This document shows, in pieces, positions 7,480 through 14,045 of a DNA stretch of 14,488 nucleotides. The notes under the pieces are model-generated. The model was not told the origin of the DNA. It ran no database searches and saw only the letters and a list, made by a program, of their open reading frames with translations. Positions within the stretch are counted from its first letter, which is position 1. Every line of letters starts with the position of its first letter. The position numbers and the translations under genes are program-made. The stretch lies in the NCBI GenBank assembly GCA_043813895.1, contig JBDRKQ010000203.1, positions 1 to 14,488 of the forward strand. Direction: 5' to 3'. The stretch is from CAZTAR01 sp043813895. Lineage in GTDB: Bacteria > Planctomycetota > Phycisphaerae > UBA1845 > UTPLA1.

Positions 7480-7703
7480 CGCTTGATTGACACTGGCGTT
7501 TTACGCTTGGCTAAGCCACCCGTCCGGATTCACGTGTGCCACCCATCCGAGACCCACAGCCCCCGACGGAAGCCAGGGGTCCAATCCACACTCCCCGGCC
7601 GATGGCGAACACGCAGAGGGTAGCGAGTTCCGTCTCATCGTCTCAAGACTCTCGACAGAATCTGCGTGGATCGCCGATCGTAGATCAACAGTTCCCGCGG
7701 CGC

Positions 7704-7733
7704 AAAAAAGAGGCCTGTCGCAAAACGACAGCC
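7704..7733 (-). terminator. Intrinsic terminator of the nrdR/ATP-cone transcript
   Basis: On the minus strand a 6-bp stem (CTGTCG/CGACAG, loop TTTTG, 7731-7715) is followed after GCCTC by six T residues (7709-7704). A competing 8-bp stem can form between 7777-7770 and 7720-7713, placing the stem only three bases before the T-run. It lies about 130 nt after the ATP-cone gene stop. Confidence 0.6.
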
Positions 7734-7787
7734 CAAGAACCGCGGCGCTTGCATCAGGGCGTCGTTCTACGACAGGCATTCAAGAAT

Positions 7788-7835
7788 CGGCGGAGCCTGC
7801 GTCCGTCGCGAATCGTCCTTGAATAGGCTCCGCCG
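7788..7835. repeat. 11-bp perfect inverted repeat
   Basis: CGGCGGAGCCT at 7788-7798 is the exact reverse complement of 7825-7835, with a 26-nt loop. It lies 26 nt beyond the ATP-cone gene stop, upstream of the T-run terminator. It may be a 3'-UTR hairpin; no T-run follows it directly. Confidence 0.5.
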
Positions 7836-7860
7836 TGGCACTCTCCATGAGTACCGATGT

Positions 7861-8490
7861 CTAGGTGGTATCGGTCTTGTCCTTGACCGGTTTCCCCATT
7901 CGGGGTTCTCGCTTCTTGCTGACGACGAGCGCGCCGGGCAGCAAGCCCCAGGCGAGCAGCTCGCTGTTCGCCATTTCGCGCACGAGGTCGGATGTTACCA
8001 CCTTCAGACCGCAATTGAAAATCAATTGCTCGACACGACCGGCAATCATCCTTGATGCCGGCGCATCGAGCGAGTGTAGTCGCCTAAGAGAAGCAACGAG
8101 CCGTCCCTTGTTCCAACGGTGTTGGACGAATCGCCCGTCTCTCGCACTCCGGCTCGCCACCGTCTGCCAGCGCCGCTGTCGGTCGCGAGTTTGCGAGTTC
8201 TGCCGGATCGCGAGGCCTGCCGCCGCGTGTCCCGTTTGCGTCAAGACGACCTCGACAAGTTCCAGCAGTTGTCTGGACGGGATCGACCCGTTGTGAAACG
8301 AGGCCGCCATGTAATCCTGGATGGCCTCGGCAAGCCCGTTTGCGGCGGCGTTGTCCAGTCCGCACGGATCGCCCGCTGACTGGAGGGCATTGCGAATGCT
8401 GTTGCGCAGCTTCGCAATCTGGAACGGTTCGAGGGCAGCATCCTGCTTGCGGACTTTCGTCACTACATCCCTGGGCGACAGCTTACTCAT
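7861..8490 (-). CDS. Stand-alone ATP-cone domain protein downstream of nrdR
   Basis: The 209-residue protein has an ATP-cone domain at about residues 8-100: VVTKVRKQDAALEPFQIAKL, a helical middle, then QLLELVEVVLTQTGHAAAGLAI and an arginine-rich RDRQRR. ATP-cones bind ATP or dATP and normally sit at the N-terminus of ribonucleotide reductases or in NrdR. A second segment at about 138-190 (WNKGRLVASLRRL to SDLVREMANSELLAWGL) resembles the helical segment after the ATP-cone in class II and III reductases. There is no reductase barrel, cysteine pair or zinc ribbon, so this is not an enzyme. The C-terminus is lysine-rich. Start ATG 8490 overlaps the nrdR stop by 8 nt (ATGAGTAA), implying translational coupling; an open extension upstream lies within nrdR and is rejected. 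A dNTP-sensing partner of NrdR is my inference. Confidence 0.78.
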   Translation of the reverse strand: MSKLSPRDVVTKVRKQDAALEPFQIAKLRNSIRNALQSAGDPCGLDNAAANGLAEAIQDYMAASFHNGSIPSRQLLELVEVVLTQTGHAAAGLAIRQNSQTRDRQRRWQTVASRSARDGRFVQHRWNKGRLVASLRRLHSLDAPASRMIAGRVEQLIFNCGLKVVTSDLVREMANSELLAWGLLPGALVVSKKREPRMGKPVKDKTDTT

Positions 8491-8980
8491 GAAACAGATC
8501 CTGTTGGCCGGTAACCTCGCGCCGATCTTCATCCAGGATGTCTTGTGCTTCCTGGATCACGTCGCCGAGGTGGAATTCGTGGTACATGCTGGCATACCTG
8601 AGGTACGCGACTTTGTCGTGCTTGCGAAGTCCCGCCGCCATCGCTTTGCCGAGGTACGAACTGGGGACTTCACGATCGAACTTTCGAAAGACGCCTTCCT
8701 CCACTTCCGCCACGATGGACTCGATGGTTGCCGCCGGGACAGGCCGCTTCCAGCAGGCACGCCGCAAACCGGCGAGGAGCTTCTCCCGCTCGAACGGTTC
8801 CCGCGTTCCGTCCTTCTTGATGATCAGGAGCCTGGGGCTCTCCTCGATCCGTTCGTAGGTCGTAAACCGCTTCTTGCACGCCAGGCACATCCGTCGGCGA
8901 CGAATGACCGTGCCGCCTTCCGTCGCGCGGGAATCGATGACCTTGTCCTGCCGATGTTCTTTGCAGAAGGGGCATTGCAT
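8483..8980 (-). CDS. nrdR: Transcriptional repressor NrdR
   Basis: The 165-residue protein matches NrdR from end to end. It has an N-terminal zinc ribbon with MQCPFC (Cys3, Cys6) and MCLAC (Cys31, Cys34), and the basic linker VIDSRATEGGTVIRRRRMC and KKRFTTYER. An ATP-cone follows at about residues 48-138 (LIIKKDGTREPFEREKLLAGL to LRYASMYHEF). By family knowledge NrdR senses the ATP/dATP ratio and, when loaded with dATP, binds NrdR boxes to repress ribonucleotide reductase genes. Start ATG 8980 was chosen because the zinc ribbon begins there; the open frame continues to 9025 without homology. The Shine-Dalgarno is weak. A NrdR-box-like palindrome lies 40-55 nt upstream, suggesting autoregulation. 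No reductase gene is in the window. Confidence 0.96.
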   Translation of the reverse strand: MQCPFCKEHRQDKVIDSRATEGGTVIRRRRMCLACKKRFTTYERIEESPRLLIIKKDGTREPFEREKLLAGLRRACWKRPVPAATIESIVAEVEEGVFRKFDREVPSSYLGKAMAAGLRKHDKVAYLRYASMYHEFHLGDVIQEAQDILDEDRREVTGQQDLFHE

Positions 8981-9019
8981 CTCGGTATCGCAGCTCAATG
9001 GCAGGGCACACAATGCCCG

Positions 9020-9035
9020 CCACAATATCTAGTAT
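9020..9035. promoter_or_regulatory. Putative NrdR box
   Basis: The 16-nt sequence CCACAATATCTAGTAT closely matches the published NrdR-box pattern (roughly ACACWATATATWGTGT), including the AT-rich palindromic core. It lies just upstream of nrdR and downstream of a possible -35 TTGACA (9071-9066) with a weak -10 TAGTTT (9048-9043) at 17-nt spacing. Known NrdR operators are usually paired about 31-32 bp apart; a clear second box was not seen. Confidence 0.6.
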
Positions 9036-9214
9036 GATACCGAAACTACGACCCCACAGAAGGGGTGTCAAGAAAAAAAAAGCTCCGGCGATACTGGTTC
9101 GGTCCCGAGTGCCTTACACTGCCACGCCATCGCAGGCATAGAACAGCGACATTGGGGAGCAACCTTGCGGCGCGCGGCCAGTGATTTGTTTGAGCGAAAC
9201 GAGCACAACAGGTG

Positions 9215-10120
9215 ATGGGAAGGTTGATCGAACACGAACTCGGCGGCATCCGAATCCTGGGATACAGCGTCGCCGGTGAGGAAACGGTCATTGCCGCGCC
9301 GGAACTCAACGTCTGTTTCGACATCGGCAAGGCCCCCGCCCAGATTCTCTCCGTGGACAATGTGCTGCTCAGTCACGGCCACATGGATCACGCGGCCGGG
9401 ATCGCCTACTACTTCAGCCAGCGAAACTTCGTCGGAAACGAATCGGGCCGCGTCCTCCTCCCGATAGCCCTGGCGGACCCCATTCGCGAGCTTCTGCGCG
9501 TCTGGGGGCGTATTGAAGGCCATATCTCGCCGAGCCACATCGACGGCCTCGAGCCTGGCGGGGTTTTCCAACTGCGACGCGACCTCGTCGCCCACGCCTT
9601 CGCGGTCAATCACGGCGTTCCGGCGCTTGGGTTCTGTGTGGTAGAAACACGCCACAAGCTCAAGCGGGAATTCGCCGATCGCACAGGCCCGGAACTTGTC
9701 GCGATCAAGAAGCAGGGCGTCGAAATCGAATACAAGCTGGAACTCCCTTTGGTCGCTTTCTGCGGCGACACCGCGGAGGGCGCGTGGGTCGAGAACGAAT
9801 TCGTCCGGCAGGCGAAGGTCCTTGTTCTCGAATGCACGTTCTTCGAGGCGGACCACGTTCGACGGGCCAGGGCCGGCCATCACATGCACGTTCGCGACGT
9901 CGCCCGGATTTTGCCTAAGCTCGAGAACGAGCACTTCCTGCTCACGCACGTTACCCGCCGCACCGCTGTCCGTCAGGCCCGGCAAATGCTGACGAAGATG
10001 GTCCCCGCCCACGTCATGGCACGCGTGACCTTCCTGATGGAGGGCCGGCCCTATCGATCGGCGCGTCGCGAGAATGCCGTGCCCAAGGACGCACCTCTCC
10101 ACGGTGAACGTTCCCCGTAG
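9215..10120 (+). CDS. RNase Z-like MBL-fold metallo-hydrolase
   Basis: The 301-residue product is a metallo-beta-lactamase fold protein with the HxHxDH motif at residues 54-59 (LLSHGHMDHAAG), the RNase Z-like VNHGVPALGF (His133), FCGDTAEG (Asp185), and LLTHVTRR (His245). Together these give the metal ligands expected of the tRNase Z group. By family knowledge RNase Z cuts the 3' trailer of tRNA precursors, but the flexible arm of true RNase Z is not obvious. A related role in nucleic acid or small-ester hydrolysis is therefore possible. GTG 9212 directly precedes ATG 9215; the ATG is preferred. The Shine-Dalgarno is weak. The gene diverges from nrdR. Its TAG stop (10118-10120) falls in the first of two tandem palindromes. 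Confidence 0.86.
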   Translation: MGRLIEHELGGIRILGYSVAGEETVIAAPELNVCFDIGKAPAQILSVDNVLLSHGHMDHAAGIAYYFSQRNFVGNESGRVLLPIALADPIRELLRVWGRIEGHISPSHIDGLEPGGVFQLRRDLVAHAFAVNHGVPALGFCVVETRHKLKREFADRTGPELVAIKKQGVEIEYKLELPLVAFCGDTAEGAWVENEFVRQAKVLVLECTFFEADHVRRARAGHHMHVRDVARILPKLENEHFLLTHVTRRTAVRQARQMLTKMVPAHVMARVTFLMEGRPYRSARRENAVPKDAPLHGERSP

Positions 10121-10177
10121 CGTCCGACCGTGTCGGACGTCTGCGGTAGCGTCGGCCCCCTGTGGCCGACGGGGAAC
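10110..10177. repeat. Tandem GTAG-headed hairpins (REP-like doublet)
   Basis: Two units in the same orientation each start with GTAG. The first (10117-10139) folds as CGTCCGAC/GTCGGACG with loop CGT; the second (10146-10171) as CGTCGGCC/GGCCGACG with loop CCCTGT. Around them GTTCCCCGT (10110-10118) is the exact reverse complement of 10169-10177, so a three-way junction is possible if the overlapping bases are shared. The metallo-hydrolase stop codon is within the first GTAG. Confidence 0.7.
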
Positions 10178-10474
10178 ACCAAACGGCAAAGCAGAGCCGC
10201 GCGCGTCAGCGAGCGGTCAGCGTCCGTCGAGAAGGCCTCTTGAGCCGAACAAGAATCGACTCCCTCACGGTCGCGAGTCCGATGCGGACCGCGTGTCCTC
10301 GTCCCATAAACGCTTCGGTCGCCTGTTTTCCGAGACGCAAACGTGCGGGCACGGTGCAAACGGCCGACATTGCTGCTGGGGCCTTGCGGTTGCACGGGGC
10401 CTGCGGATGCAATGCCTGGACGATGATCGTGCCGCAGTGTGTGGCGGCGCCGCACTCGGGGGAGCCGGACGTCG
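10121..10474. other. Intergenic region before the glycosyltransferase gene
   Basis: After the GTAG hairpin doublet, about 300 nt remain in which I see no recognisable gene. Open frames in several phases (for example 10162-10560, plus) have no family and unlike composition. A GGGGGAG ribosome binding site at its right end serves the glycosyltransferase start. Confidence 0.45.
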
Positions 10475-12124
10475 ATGAACCTATCGCTTCGGACGAAGCC
10501 GAACGATCAAGAGACCGGTCGCGGTTCCAGGCTCGGCACGTACGCGCAACGCGGTGGTGAGAAGCTCATCGATACTCCGACCGAGTTCTCTCCGCCGACG
10601 ACACGTCAAACTGCCCATCGTCCACTTCTTTCAGATTCGCCGAGCACACTCTTCTACGTCGGCTGCGCGTTGGTGCTGGGCATCTCGCTGTTCGCCGCGG
10701 CCTACCGGATTGGCGTTCCGAGCATGTGGATGGATGAGGCCTCGTCGTGGCACAACGTGCGGGGCGGGTGGGGCCGGTTGTTTTCGTATTGCGTCGGCGG
10801 CGACGACAGCAGCGGTCTGGCGTATGCCCACATCTTGAAGGTCTGGACGGCCGTGGTCGGCGACCGGCCCGAGGCGCGGATGCGGTGGCTCAGCATCGCG
10901 ATCACCGTGGCGTTCGTGGCGCTGATGCTCAAGATCGGCCACGCGCTGTGGGGGCGGACGGCGGGGCTCTGCGTGGGGCTCCTTGCGGCGCTGCACCCGC
11001 AGGTGGTCTTCTGGTCGCGCCAGGTTCGGGCGTACTCTCTGGTGTTCCTCGCGACCGCGCTCTGCCTCTGGGGGCTGATCGTCTATCTCCGCAGCAGCCC
11101 GAAGAAGAACGCGCGGTGGCTCTGCGTCGGCGCGTGCCTGTTGGTCCTGTCTCATTTGTTCGGCTTCTTCTTCCTCTGCGGCATGGGGTTGTTCCTCGTG
11201 GCCTTGGGCTGGTCCGCACAGCGGGAGCCGAGGAGCCTAAAGCGGGCAATCATGGCCGCCGCGCCGCTGAAGTGGGCGGCCGTTCTCGGTCTCGGCTGGG
11301 CTGTCATCATGCGATCCAGGATTCAGGACTCGCTCACGGACTTCTGGATTGGCGGCACCGTCGGGCAAAACGCCGTCGCGATGTTCGGCAGCGTGCTCCC
11401 TGTCTTCTGGGTCTCCGGTGCGTTATTGCTCGCCGGAGTGGCAATGCTGTGGGCCAACCGCGCAGGTCGCACCGAACGCACCGTGCTACTTGGCGTTGCG
11501 GCGCTCACCCTCCCTGTGCTGATCGGCCCGTTCGTCGCCACGCTGATGGCAACCGGCGGCCACAACTTCATCCACCCCCGCTACGTCGTGCCAACAATCC
11601 CGGTGCTGCTGCTGCCGGCCGGCTACCTGTTCTCCAGGGTCCCGCGCGGATTCGGCGTGATAGCCGCACTGCTGGTAGCCGCCGGCATCGCGCAAGAGAG
11701 CGGCACGCTTCGTCTGTACCGAAGCCAGGCGCCCTGGGGAGACGACGCGCGATGCGCGGCCGCCTTTCTAAACCACCAGGTCGGCCCGCAAGACCGCGTG
11801 CTGCTAGTGCCCTGGTGCGAACGAATCACCTTCGAGTACTACGGCGTCGATACCGCGATGATGCAAGGAACGCCGAGGGACAACGTGCAGGCGTGGCTGG
11901 ATGAACGACAAGCGCGTCGACCAGCCGAACCCCAGGCAAACGCCGGATGCTGGTGGCTAGTCCTCATCCACGGCGAACCCAACCGAGAATACGACATCCC
12001 AACAACAGGCACACGCGAATGGCGATTTGGCAAACTCCGCATCCTTCGCCTGAACGATCCATCAGACAACGAAACACGCCTCAACGCGCATCCCTTATCC
12101 CTTCTCCCTTACCCCTCCGATTGA
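10475..12124 (+). CDS. GT-C fold membrane glycosyltransferase (GT39/ArnT-like)
   Basis: The 549-residue protein has a soluble N-terminal tail of about 55 residues and then roughly ten membrane helices. The first periplasmic loop carries the acidic pair of GT-C enzymes, VPSMWMDEASSWHNVRGGW (Asp87, Glu88), the usual position of the catalytic or metal-binding aspartate. Further family marks are WSRQVRAYSLVFLATALCLWG (residues 180-200) and FIHPRYVVPTIPVLLLPAGY near 365-384. A soluble tail follows from about 415. By family knowledge these enzymes move sugars from polyprenyl-phosphate donors to protein or lipid acceptors on the outer face of the inner membrane; donor and acceptor cannot be read here. 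ATG 10475 was chosen over GTG 10439 because GGGGGAG stands 10 nt upstream. The last nine residues read through a heptamer tract and overlap the convergent dnaE by 44 nt. Confidence 0.86.
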   Translation: MNLSLRTKPNDQETGRGSRLGTYAQRGGEKLIDTPTEFSPPTTRQTAHRPLLSDSPSTLFYVGCALVLGISLFAAAYRIGVPSMWMDEASSWHNVRGGWGRLFSYCVGGDDSSGLAYAHILKVWTAVVGDRPEARMRWLSIAITVAFVALMLKIGHALWGRTAGLCVGLLAALHPQVVFWSRQVRAYSLVFLATALCLWGLIVYLRSSPKKNARWLCVGACLLVLSHLFGFFFLCGMGLFLVALGWSAQREPRSLKRAIMAAAPLKWAAVLGLGWAVIMRSRIQDSLTDFWIGGTVGQNAVAMFGSVLPVFWVSGALLLAGVAMLWANRAGRTERTVLLGVAALTLPVLIGPFVATLMATGGHNFIHPRYVVPTIPVLLLPAGYLFSRVPRGFGVIAALLVAAGIAQESGTLRLYRSQAPWGDDARCAAAFLNHQVGPQDRVLLVPWCERITFEYYGVDTAMMQGTPRDNVQAWLDERQARRPAEPQANAGCWWLVLIHGEPNREYDIPTTGTREWRFGKLRILRLNDPSDNETRLNAHPLSLLPYPSD

Positions 12125-13991
12125 TTTCCTCCACCGCATCACGCAACACCGACAACCCCGCCTGTCCGAGCAGATCGACTTTCACAAACCCAAACGCCTC
12201 AATCGCATCCATGTCGTACTGCGCCACCAACATCCCCTTCGGCGACCGCTGCAGCGGCACAAGATCCCTCAGCGGGTCCGGCGAAACGACCAGACCGCAC
12301 GGATGCATCGCCCAGTGACGCGGCAATCCCTCCAGTTCCCGGGCAATCCGCAGGATCGTTCGGTAGGGCTCCTCGTCGATGGAGACGTTGCCCTGAGCCT
12401 TCGGGGACTTGGCGATGGCCTTGGGCAGATTCCGGGCTGAGACGCGCGGCAGCAGCTTCGTCGTGCGATAGACCTCATGCGCCGGCAGGCCGTACACCTT
12501 GCCAAGCTCCGCCACAGCCGCCCTGGCGTGAAACGTGTTCGGCGAACCGATCATCGCCACACGGTCGTGCCCCCACCGGCCGTACACCCAGCGGATCACC
12601 TGATCGCGCTGGTCCCACGGCAGATCCAAATCGATGTCGGCCATCTTGCTGAACTTCGCCCGCTCAGGGTTGATGAACCGGTCGAACGGCAGGTCGAACC
12701 GGAAGGGGCACGCGTGGCTGACGCCGAGCACGTAACACACGAGCGAGTCCGCCGCCGACCCGCGCGCGAGAAACGAGATACCCTCGCGGCGGCAGTACTC
12801 GGCGATCTCGTGGAAGACGAGGAAGTACTCGCTGTAGTGGACCTGCTGGATGATGGTCAGCTCGCGTTCGAGGCGTTCGAGTGCTTCGGCGAGCGTGGCG
12901 CGTTTTCCGCCGATCCCGCGCAAGGGCGGCTGCTCGACGTACCGGCGTCGACAACCGGCCGTGGCGAGATCACGGAGATGCTGCGCCGCCGTACGGCCGT
13001 CCGGCGAGACGAAACCTGGAAAACGGCTCTGCGACAGATCGAGCGTGACGTTGCACTGTTCGGCGATCGACAACGTGTTGGCAATCGCATCCGGCCGCTG
13101 CGCGAAGAGCCGCTGCATCTCCTGCGGCGTTCGCAAATGCCACGTCCCGCACGGCTTGTCGGGATGCGGCTGATCCAACAGCGTCAGCGTGCCAATGGAC
13201 GACAACGCCTTGAGCGCGAGCGCCTGGTCCTTTCGCAACGTTCGAGATTCACACGAAGCTACAACGGGGATGCCAAGCTCATCGGCCACGCTTGCCCGAC
13301 GCCGGGCGCTGGCCGCGCTGTTTGTATCATGGATGGCAAGCTCGATGTAGAGACGCCCGTCGAATGCCGCTCGGAAAACGTCGCACACAGTACTAGCATG
13401 ACAGTGCTGGAATACGTCTGAGGAGCCGCGGACTTCAGTCCGCGCGGCTGTTCTCGGTGTGGAGTGCTCGCGTTTTCGGGCGACCGCGCGGGCTGAAGCC
13501 CGCGGCTCTTCTGCCAAGATGGAGCGTAGCGCTGTGATACTGGGCACTCCTCGCGTTCGCCGTTCTGACTTAGCCACTTCATCACCGCCGACATCGCGAT
13601 CCCATCTGCCTATCATGCAAACCAGATCGCTTGCGTGTTCGCACACATCGTCGATGCCGAGGCCTCCCTCGCCCAGGTGATGCAACGTGATGAGGCGGCA
13701 CAAGTTCGCGTATCCGCGCAGGTTCTGAGCAAGAAGCGTGACCAAAACGCTCCCGCTTTCCGCGGTGCCCGCACGGTCCTCACAGCCAACCGCCAACTCC
13801 GCCCCAAAGATCGGCCTAACGCCTGCATCACAACACGCCTGCTGAAACTCCACAGCCGCATAGAGCCCGGCCCGATCAGTCATCGCAACAGCCGGCATCC
13901 CGCACGCGGCCGCAAACTCGGCAAGCGCCTGCGGCATCGTGAGTGCCGAGCCGAACGAGTAGGCGGTGCGGTTGTGGAGCGAAATGTACAT
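12081..13991 (-). CDS. dnaE: DNA polymerase III alpha (DnaE2-like) N-terminal half, apparently truncated
   Basis: The 636 residues cover the PHP domain (1-220 and on), then the palm: ARGSAADSLVCYVLG, KMADIDLDLPWDQRDQVI with Asp452 and Asp454, and GFVKVDLLGQAGL with Asp606. These correspond to the three catalytic aspartates of DnaE. Full-length relatives are about 1000-1160 residues; here fingers, beta-clamp-binding and C-terminal domains are absent and the frame ends in a TAAGGGA heptamer tract. In the PHP motif LHxH the second histidine is Arg (LHNRTAYSF), so phosphoesterase activity is doubtful. About 70 residues (near 130-203) do not look like DnaE and include 162-190, which are encoded by two facing palindromes. 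ATG 13991 starts at the usual DnaE N-terminus; no Shine-Dalgarno is seen. Either a decaying gene or an odd short polymerase; I favour decay or truncation. No imuA/imuB is adjacent in the window. Confidence 0.82.
   Translation of the reverse strand: MYISLHNRTAYSFGSALTMPQALAEFAAACGMPAVAMTDRAGLYAAVEFQQACCDAGVRPIFGAELAVGCEDRAGTAESGSVLVTLLAQNLRGYANLCRLITLHHLGEGGLGIDDVCEHASDLVCMIGRWDRDVGGDEVAKSERRTRGVPSITALRSILAEEPRASARAVARKREHSTPRTAARTEVRGSSDVFQHCHASTVCDVFRAAFDGRLYIELAIHDTNSAASARRRASVADELGIPVVASCESRTLRKDQALALKALSSIGTLTLLDQPHPDKPCGTWHLRTPQEMQRLFAQRPDAIANTLSIAEQCNVTLDLSQSRFPGFVSPDGRTAAQHLRDLATAGCRRRYVEQPPLRGIGGKRATLAEALERLERELTIIQQVHYSEYFLVFHEIAEYCRREGISFLARGSAADSLVCYVLGVSHACPFRFDLPFDRFINPERAKFSKMADIDLDLPWDQRDQVIRWVYGRWGHDRVAMIGSPNTFHARAAVAELGKVYGLPAHEVYRTTKLLPRVSARNLPKAIAKSPKAQGNVSIDEEPYRTILRIARELEGLPRHWAMHPCGLVVSPDPLRDLVPLQRSPKGMLVAQYDMDAIEAFGFVKVDLLGQAGLSVLRDAVEEINRRGKGEGIRDAR
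12091..12118 (-). repeat. Heptamer repeat tract C (TAAGGGA units)
   Basis: On the minus strand the units TAAGGGA (12111-12105), GAAGGGA (12104-12098) and TAAGGGA (12097-12091) follow a degenerate unit GGAGGGG (12118-12112). The tract is inside the overlap of the dnaE and glycosyltransferase 3' ends, and both reading frames pass through it without meeting its stops. Confidence 0.75.
13424..13507. repeat. Facing pair of 24-nt palindromic (REP/BIME-like) units within dnaE
   Basis: A 24-nt unit AGCCGCGG(A/G)CTTCAG-(T/C)CCGCGCGG occurs at 13424-13447 on the plus strand and inverted at 13484-13507, with 36 nt between. Each unit folds on itself around TTCA. The two copies differ only by an A-T pair replaced by a G-C pair in the stem, a compensatory change. 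The pair is read in frame as dnaE residues 162-190. Confidence 0.8.
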
Positions 13992-14003
13992 TGTCGAGTG
14001 GGA

Positions 14004-14045
14004 GCTATTAGCTCTTAGCTATTAGCCGTCAGCAATCAGCTTTCA
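14004..14045 (-). repeat. Heptamer repeat tract B (TRANNGC units)
   Basis: Six perfect-length units on the minus strand from 14045: TGAAAGC, TGATTGC, TGACGGC, TAATAGC, TAAGAGC, TAATAGC. Every unit starts with TGA or TAA and ends in GC. The first TGA is the stop codon of the small zinc-ribbon ORF; the tract ends 12 nt before the dnaE start codon. Confidence 0.85.

Larger units (their letters stand above)
7480..7860. other. Intergenic region between convergent TPR and ATP-cone genes
   Basis: This 381-nt stretch contains the two hairpins listed separately (7704-7733 and 7788-7835), both best placed to end the minus-strand nrdR transcript. No terminator for the plus-strand TPR gene is obvious. 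Open frames on both strands have no recognisable family. Confidence 0.5.

Noticed and set aside
9068..10189. 373-codon minus-strand frame
   Set aside because: It is antisense to the metallo-hydrolase gene, whose metal-binding motifs are intact on the plus strand.
12477..13421. 314-codon plus-strand frame
   Set aside because: It is antisense to the dnaE palm and PHP region; the minus-strand product is clearly a DNA polymerase.
13424..13507. Possible CRISPR repeat-spacer-repeat
   Set aside because: The two copies face each other instead of being direct repeats, there are only two, and no cas gene is near.
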